Positions 5,255 to 7,858 of a stretch of 7,858 nucleotides of DNA are shown here, one piece after another. The number at the start of each line of letters is the position of its first letter. Position 1 is the stretch's first letter. The notes under the pieces were generated by a model that worked only from the letters and a program-made list of their open reading frames with translations, made no database searches and had not been told where the DNA came from. The DNA is from Treponema sp. (GTDB lineage: Bacteria; Spirochaetota; Spirochaetia; Treponematales; UBA12059). The stretch spans positions 1-7,858 of the forward strand of contig JAAYUR010000272.1 in assembly GCA_012517645.1 (NCBI GenBank). Direction: 5' to 3'. A program made the translations under genes and the position numbers.

Positions 5255-6904
5255 ATGGCGAAGCAGTTGCTCTTCAGCGAGGAAGCCCGAAGGCGGCTCC
5301 TCTCCGGCGTCGAGCAGATCTCGAAGGCCGTCAAGGTCACTCTCGGCCCCAAGGGCCGGAACGTGCTTCTGGACAAGAAGTTCGGCGCCCCCACGGTCAC
5401 CAAGGACGGCGTTTCCGTCGCCAAGGAAGTCGAGCTCGAGGACGCCTACGAGAACATGGGCGCCCAGCTCCTCAAGGAAGTCGCCACCAAGACCAACGAC
5501 ATCGCGGGCGACGGCACCACCACCGCCACCGTCCTGGCCTACTCCATGGTCAAGGAAGGCCTCAAGGCCGTGGCCGCCGGCATCGACCCCATGGGCCGCA
5601 AGCGCGGCATCGACAAGGCCGTGGAACTCACGGTCGAGGAGATCAAGAAGGCCTCCAAGGAGATCAAGGAGAAGGACGAGATCTCCCACGTCGCCTCCGT
5701 GTCCGCCAACAACGACATGGAGATCGGCTCCCAGATCGCCGACGCCATGGAGAAGGTGGGCAAGGACGGAGTGATCACGGTCGAGGAGTCCAAGACCATG
5801 GACACCACGATCGAGTTCGTGGAGGGGATGCAGTTCGACCGCGGTTACCTCTCCCCCTACTTCGTGACCAACCGGGACACCATGACCACGGTCTTCGAGA
5901 ACCCCTACAGCCTGATCCACGACAAGAAGATCTCCAGCATGAAGGACCTGCTCCCGGTGCTCGAGAAGATCGCCCAGGCCGGAAAGCCCCTCGTGATCAT
6001 CGCCGAGGACGTGGACGGAGAGGCCCTGGCCACCCTTGTGGTGAACCACCTGCGGGGCACCCTGAACGCCTGCGCCGTCAAGGCCCCGGGCTTCGGCGAC
6101 CGCCGCAAGGCCATGCTCGAGGACATCGCCATCCTGACCGGCGGGGAAGTCATCTCCGAGGAGCTCGGCCTCAAGCTCGAGAGCACCGAGATCGGCCAGC
6201 TGGGCACCGCCAAGACCGTGAAGATCGACAAGGAAAACACCACGATCATCAACGGCGCCGGCAAGCAGAAGGACATCCAGGACCGGATCGCCCAGATCAA
6301 GGCCCAGATCGAGGAGACCACCAGCGACTACGACCGGGAGAAGCTCCAGGAGCGCCTGGCCAAGCTGGCGGGCGGCGTGGCGGTCATCAACGTCGGCGCC
6401 GCGACCGAGGTCGAGATGAAGGAGAAGAAGCACCGGGTCGAGGACGCCCTGTCCGCCACCCGCGCGGCCATCGAGGAAGGCATCGTCCCCGGCGGCGGCA
6501 TCGCCCTCATCCAGGCCGCCCTGGTCCTCGAGAAGGCCGACATTAGCAAGCTCTCGGACGACGAGAAGGTGGGCTGGAAGATCGTCAAGCGCGCCCTGGA
6601 AGAGCCCATCCGCCAGATCGCCGAGAACGCCGGCGTGGACGGCGCCATCGTGGCGGACCAGGCCAAGAAAGAGAAGAAGGGCGTCGGCTTCGACGCCGCC
6701 AAGATGGAGTGGGTGGACATGACCAAGGTGGGGATCATCGACCCCGCCAAGGTGACCCGGTCCGCCCTCCAGAACGCCGCCTCCGTGGCGGGCCTCCTGC
6801 TGACCACCGAGTGCGCCATCACCGACCTGCCGGAGAAGGAAAAGCCGGCCATGGGCGGCGGCGGCATGGGCGGAATGGGCGGAATGGGCGGGATGGACTA
6901 CTAA
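5255..6904 (+). CDS. groEL: Chaperonin GroEL (60 kDa, Cpn60)
   Basis: This 549-residue protein is the full-length subunit of the 14-mer ATP-driven folding cage in the cytoplasm. The equatorial ATP site is intact: TLGPKG (29-34), DGVSVA (51-56), the GDGTTTA loop (85-91, D86 corresponding to E. coli D87) and D397 in RVEDALSAT, equivalent to the hydrolytic D398. The apical domain spans about residues 190-375 and includes APGFGDRRKAMLEDIA. The C-terminus is the flexible GGM tail ending GGMGGMGGMDY. Codons are almost all C- or G-ending, consistent with high expression in a GC-rich genome. groES is not directly upstream, where 181 bp of non-coding DNA separates groEL from a divergent MarR gene, nor downstream, so the co-chaperonin must be encoded elsewhere. 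Several stretches (LLFSEEARRRLL, HVASVSANND) recall spirochaete GroELs. A strong terminator follows 21 nt after the stop. Confidence 0.99.
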   Translation: MAKQLLFSEEARRRLLSGVEQISKAVKVTLGPKGRNVLLDKKFGAPTVTKDGVSVAKEVELEDAYENMGAQLLKEVATKTNDIAGDGTTTATVLAYSMVKEGLKAVAAGIDPMGRKRGIDKAVELTVEEIKKASKEIKEKDEISHVASVSANNDMEIGSQIADAMEKVGKDGVITVEESKTMDTTIEFVEGMQFDRGYLSPYFVTNRDTMTTVFENPYSLIHDKKISSMKDLLPVLEKIAQAGKPLVIIAEDVDGEALATLVVNHLRGTLNACAVKAPGFGDRRKAMLEDIAILTGGEVISEELGLKLESTEIGQLGTAKTVKIDKENTTIINGAGKQKDIQDRIAQIKAQIEETTSDYDREKLQERLAKLAGGVAVINVGAATEVEMKEKKHRVEDALSATRAAIEEGIVPGGGIALIQAALVLEKADISKLSDDEKVGWKIVKRALEEPIRQIAENAGVDGAIVADQAKKEKKGVGFDAAKMEWVDMTKVGIIDPAKVTRSALQNAASVAGLLLTTECAITDLPEKEKPAMGGGGMGGMGGMGGMDY

Positions 6905-6905
6905 A
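6879..6905 (+). repeat. 27-bp direct repeat, copy 1 (groEL end)
   Basis: This segment contains the last codons of groEL (GMGGMDY plus stop) and one following base. An identical 27-base copy lies at 7039-7065, offset by exactly 160 bp. Sequence outside the 27 bp is unrelated on both sides, so this is not a tandem duplication of a longer unit. Confidence 0.95.
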
Positions 6906-6925
6906 CGCCCAAGTTTCTTGAATAC

Positions 6926-6953
6926 AAACCGCGCCTTCGGGCGCGGTTTTTTT
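6926..6953 (+). terminator. Intrinsic terminator of groEL
   Basis: A 10-bp perfect stem (6926-6935 with 6940-6949) has the very stable ttcg tetraloop, and the T run spans 6947-6953. It lies 21 nt after the groEL stop. This is a textbook rho-independent terminator. Confidence 0.95.
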
Positions 6954-6982
6954 ATGGAATCCCGCCCATGACGCCCATTCCG

Positions 6983-7039
6983 TTTATAGGCATCGCCGAA
7001 CGCCAGTTCGGCGCCGCGAGGTCCCGATGGGACCTCGCG
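6983..7039. repeat. Twin perfect hairpins inside the post-groEL element
   Basis: Hairpin A pairs cgccgaac (6994-7001) with gttcggcg (7006-7013) around gcca. Hairpin B pairs cgcgaggtccc (7015-7025) with gggacctcgcg (7029-7039) around gat. Only one base separates them. The outer inverted repeat (6966-6982 with 7040-7056) closes the set into a cruciform or three-way junction. No ORF explains it. Confidence 0.85.
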
Positions 7040-7065
7040 CGGAATGGGCGGGATGGACTACTAAA
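7039..7065 (+). repeat. 27-bp direct repeat, copy 2 (detached groEL tail)
   Basis: This is an exact copy of the groEL end (GMGGMDY and stop) with no groEL body before it. It is followed about 30 nt later by its own terminator, as the real groEL end is. It may be the original groEL 3' end displaced by insertion of a 160-bp element, or a copy left by template switching. It is too short to be a gene. Confidence 0.9.
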
Positions 7066-7095
7066 GGCCTGCCAACCAGCACGCTGACCAGAAGG

Positions 7096-7118
7096 GCCGC
7101 CCGCAAAGGCGGCTTTTT
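7096..7118 (+). terminator. Second intrinsic terminator downstream of groEL
   Basis: gccgcc (7096-7101) pairs with ggcggc (7108-7113) around a 6-nt loop and is followed by five T. G-U and A-U pairs can extend the stem outward. It follows the second groEL-tail copy. It could catch read-through from terminator 1 or be the ancestral groEL terminator. Confidence 0.75.
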
Positions 7119-7274
7119 CTTATGAGGCGCCCGTTCCTGGAAAGCCGAGAAGCGGGTCGAGCGGGAGCGCGGTCCGGGCTAGGATTCCCGGCCCGTCAGC
7201 CCCCTCGCGAACTCCTCCGCCCGCGCAAGGTCCGCGGCGTCCGGCCTTCCGCACCCAGGATCCGGCCGGCCCCC
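7119..7274. other. Non-coding or decayed stretch downstream of the HTH operon
   Basis: No recognisable gene was found on either strand. On the minus strand, reading in frame past the TGA of the 63-residue ORF gives a short tail to a TAG at 7179-7181. Its last part (RPDAADLARAEEFARGLTG) uses G/C-ending codons and looks coding-like. It may be a remnant of a longer downstream gene or chance in GC-rich DNA. No terminator for the minus-strand operon was seen. Confidence 0.3.
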
Positions 7275-7466
7275 TCATGCCGCGCCGCCCTTCCCGGTGA
7301 CCATCCCCGGGACGAAGCCGGGCGCGCGGAACCCCAGGGCGGCGATCCCGGTGAAGGGGTCCGGATCTCCGAAGCCCAAACCCGCCAGGATCACGCTTGC
7401 CACCCCCGAATCGGTTCCCAGGATGTACAAGCCGCCGACCGCGGCGGCCGTCTTGCGTTCACTCAT
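7275..7466 (-). CDS. Small membrane-type protein, possibly truncated DUF4386
   Basis: A 63-residue ORF starts 8 nt inside the upstream HTH gene (ATGAGTGA overlap), with GGAGG 6 nt before its ATG, so initiation is well supported. Residues 1-36 (MSERKTAAAVGGLYILGTD, then a hydrophobic stretch to about 32) resemble my recollection of the first transmembrane segment of DUF4386 proteins. Such proteins normally exceed 200 residues with several membrane spans. Here the sequence passes directly into a short Gly/Pro-rich end (ALGFRAPGFVPG) that could be a fused C-terminal remnant. An internal deletion or decay is therefore suspected, but an intact small one-span membrane protein is also possible. Function is unknown. 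Its position after a DUF2975/HTH pair fits membrane-associated small operons. Confidence 0.5.
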   Translation of the reverse strand: MSERKTAAAVGGLYILGTDSGVASVILAGLGFGDPDPFTGIAALGFRAPGFVPGMVTGKGGAA

Positions 7467-7689
7467 CGGATTCCTCCTCCGGTCCCCCGGGTACGTACTC
7501 CAACAGGTCCCCGGGCTGGCAGGACAGCTCCCGGCACAGGGCGTTCAGGGTCGATACGCGCACGGCCCGGGCCTTCCCGGTCTTCAGGATCGAAAGGTTG
7601 GAGTCGGTCAGGCCGATCCGCCGGGCCAGCTCGTTGAGCGGCATCTTGCGGTCCGCCATCATCCGGTCCAGCCGGAATATGATGCTCAT
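7459..7689 (-). CDS. YozG-like Cro/C1-type HTH regulator
   Basis: This 76-residue DNA-binding protein is almost entirely one helix-turn-helix domain. Helices run through DRMMADRKMPLNELARRIGL and the recognition region TDSNLSILKTGKA (28-40), followed by STLNALCRELSCQPGDLLEYVP (46-67), the block typical of the YozG/HTH_26 group. An acidic tail (EEESDE) ends it. The start at 7689 has AGGAG 8 nt upstream, and that Shine-Dalgarno overlaps the stop codon of the DUF2975 gene, so the two are translated as an operon. In other bacteria these regulators commonly accompany DUF2975 membrane proteins; what the pair senses is unknown. The stop overlaps the following small ORF by 8 nt. Confidence 0.92.
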   Translation of the reverse strand: MSIIFRLDRMMADRKMPLNELARRIGLTDSNLSILKTGKARAVRVSTLNALCRELSCQPGDLLEYVPGGPEEESDE

Positions 7690-7701
7690 CCTGGGGTCTC
7701 C

Positions 7702-7858
7702 TTACACGGTCAGGTCGTGCTCTTCCTGGAGGGCGGTGCCGGCTTTGAGGATCTCGCAGATCAGAAGGAGGATGACTCCCGTCAGGAAGGAACCGGCGCT
7801 GAAGGTCAGGATCGCCATGGCGATGACCAGCTTGCTGATCTGGCGGATGATCCGGACG
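7702..7858 (-). CDS. DUF2975 membrane protein, C-terminal part
   Basis: This frame is open from the right edge to TAA at 7702-7704, giving the last 51 residues of a protein whose start lies outside the window. It reads as two hydrophobic helices (VRIIRQISKLVIAMAILTF, then FLTGVILLLICEIL) followed by the ending KAGTALQEEHDLTV. A terminal ..LQxExDLTV after a last membrane helix is characteristic of DUF2975 proteins as I recall them. The HTH gene begins 12 nt after the stop. The usual pairing of DUF2975 with YozG-like HTH proteins supports the call. Biochemical role unknown; probably in the cytoplasmic membrane. Confidence 0.8.
   Translation of the reverse strand, partial: VRIIRQISKLVIAMAILTFSAGSFLTGVILLLICEILKAGTALQEEHDLTV

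Larger units (their letters stand above)
6871..6982. repeat. Inverted copy of the groEL GGM-tail sequence
   Basis: Positions 6959-6982 are the reverse complement of 6871-6894, inside the groEL 3' end, with 22 of 24 bases matching (the two mismatches are at 6970-6971). The arms flank the groEL stop codon and terminator. In RNA they could form a long stem enclosing the terminator hairpin. The same left arm also pairs with the second tail copy: 6966-6982 with 7040-7056, 15 of 17 pairs. Confidence 0.85.

Noticed and set aside
5228..6433. Minus-strand open frame of 401 codons opposite groEL
   Set aside because: Leu/Asp/Gly-rich antisense shadow of a highly biased gene.
5203..6546. Plus-strand open frame of 447 codons overlapping groEL
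   Set aside because: It is a +1 shadow of groEL, rich in Arg/Gly/His; groEL is unambiguous.
6906..7130. tRNA or other known RNA gene in the structured region
   Set aside because: The hairpins do not give a cloverleaf, and no T-loop or anticodon arrangement was found; no known RNA family was recognised.

Overview
The window is GC-rich bacterial chromosome. The complete GroEL is the best taxonomic clue: its N-terminus (MAKQLLFSEEARRRLL) and the apparent absence of an adjacent groES recall spirochaetes. That placement comes from memory of the family, not from a search, and is only a suggestion. No phage, plasmid, CRISPR, tRNA or rRNA gene was seen.

Left part, all minus strand. Read in transcription order, a MarR/SlyA-type regulator (5073-4648) is followed by a short RluA-type pseudouridine synthase (GTG start, 4535-3825). 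The synthase overlaps by 7 nt a B-family DNA polymerase of the Pol II type (3831-1309). After a 231-bp gap that holds three strong hairpins comes a membrane diguanylate cyclase (1077 to beyond position 1). The regulator and the cyclase each have a good sigma70-like promoter whose -10 ends only about 9 nt before the start codon; the synthase has a weaker one. Leaderless or nearly leaderless mRNAs are therefore plausible. A perfect 12-bp palindrome, close to the SlyA consensus, covers the -10 of the MarR gene.

Centre. groEL (5255-6904, plus strand) is divergent from the MarR gene across 181 bp. It has a sigma70-like promoter, a clear Shine-Dalgarno, no CIRCE element and no groES in front. A strong terminator follows. 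Beyond it lies a structured segment in which the last 27 nt of the groEL end recur exactly 160 bp downstream (7039-7065), an inverted copy of the GGM-tail sequence sits at 6959-6982, and two perfect hairpins lie between. A second terminator (7096-7118) follows the second copy. This looks like a small palindromic element inserted in, or templated from, the 3' end of groEL.

Right part, minus strand. A tight operon enters from the right edge: the C-terminus of a DUF2975 membrane protein, a YozG-like Cro/C1 HTH regulator, then a 63-residue ORF coupled to it by ATGAGTGA. The last ORF resembles the N-terminus of DUF4386 membrane proteins and is probably a truncated or decayed copy.

Functionally this is a mix of housekeeping (GroEL, RNA modification), DNA repair or translesion polymerase, second-messenger signalling and two small regulators. 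The most unusual content is in the non-coding DNA: the palindromic clusters at 1165-1295 and 6959-7065, the heptamer repeat at 4545-4572, and start-codon-proximal promoters.
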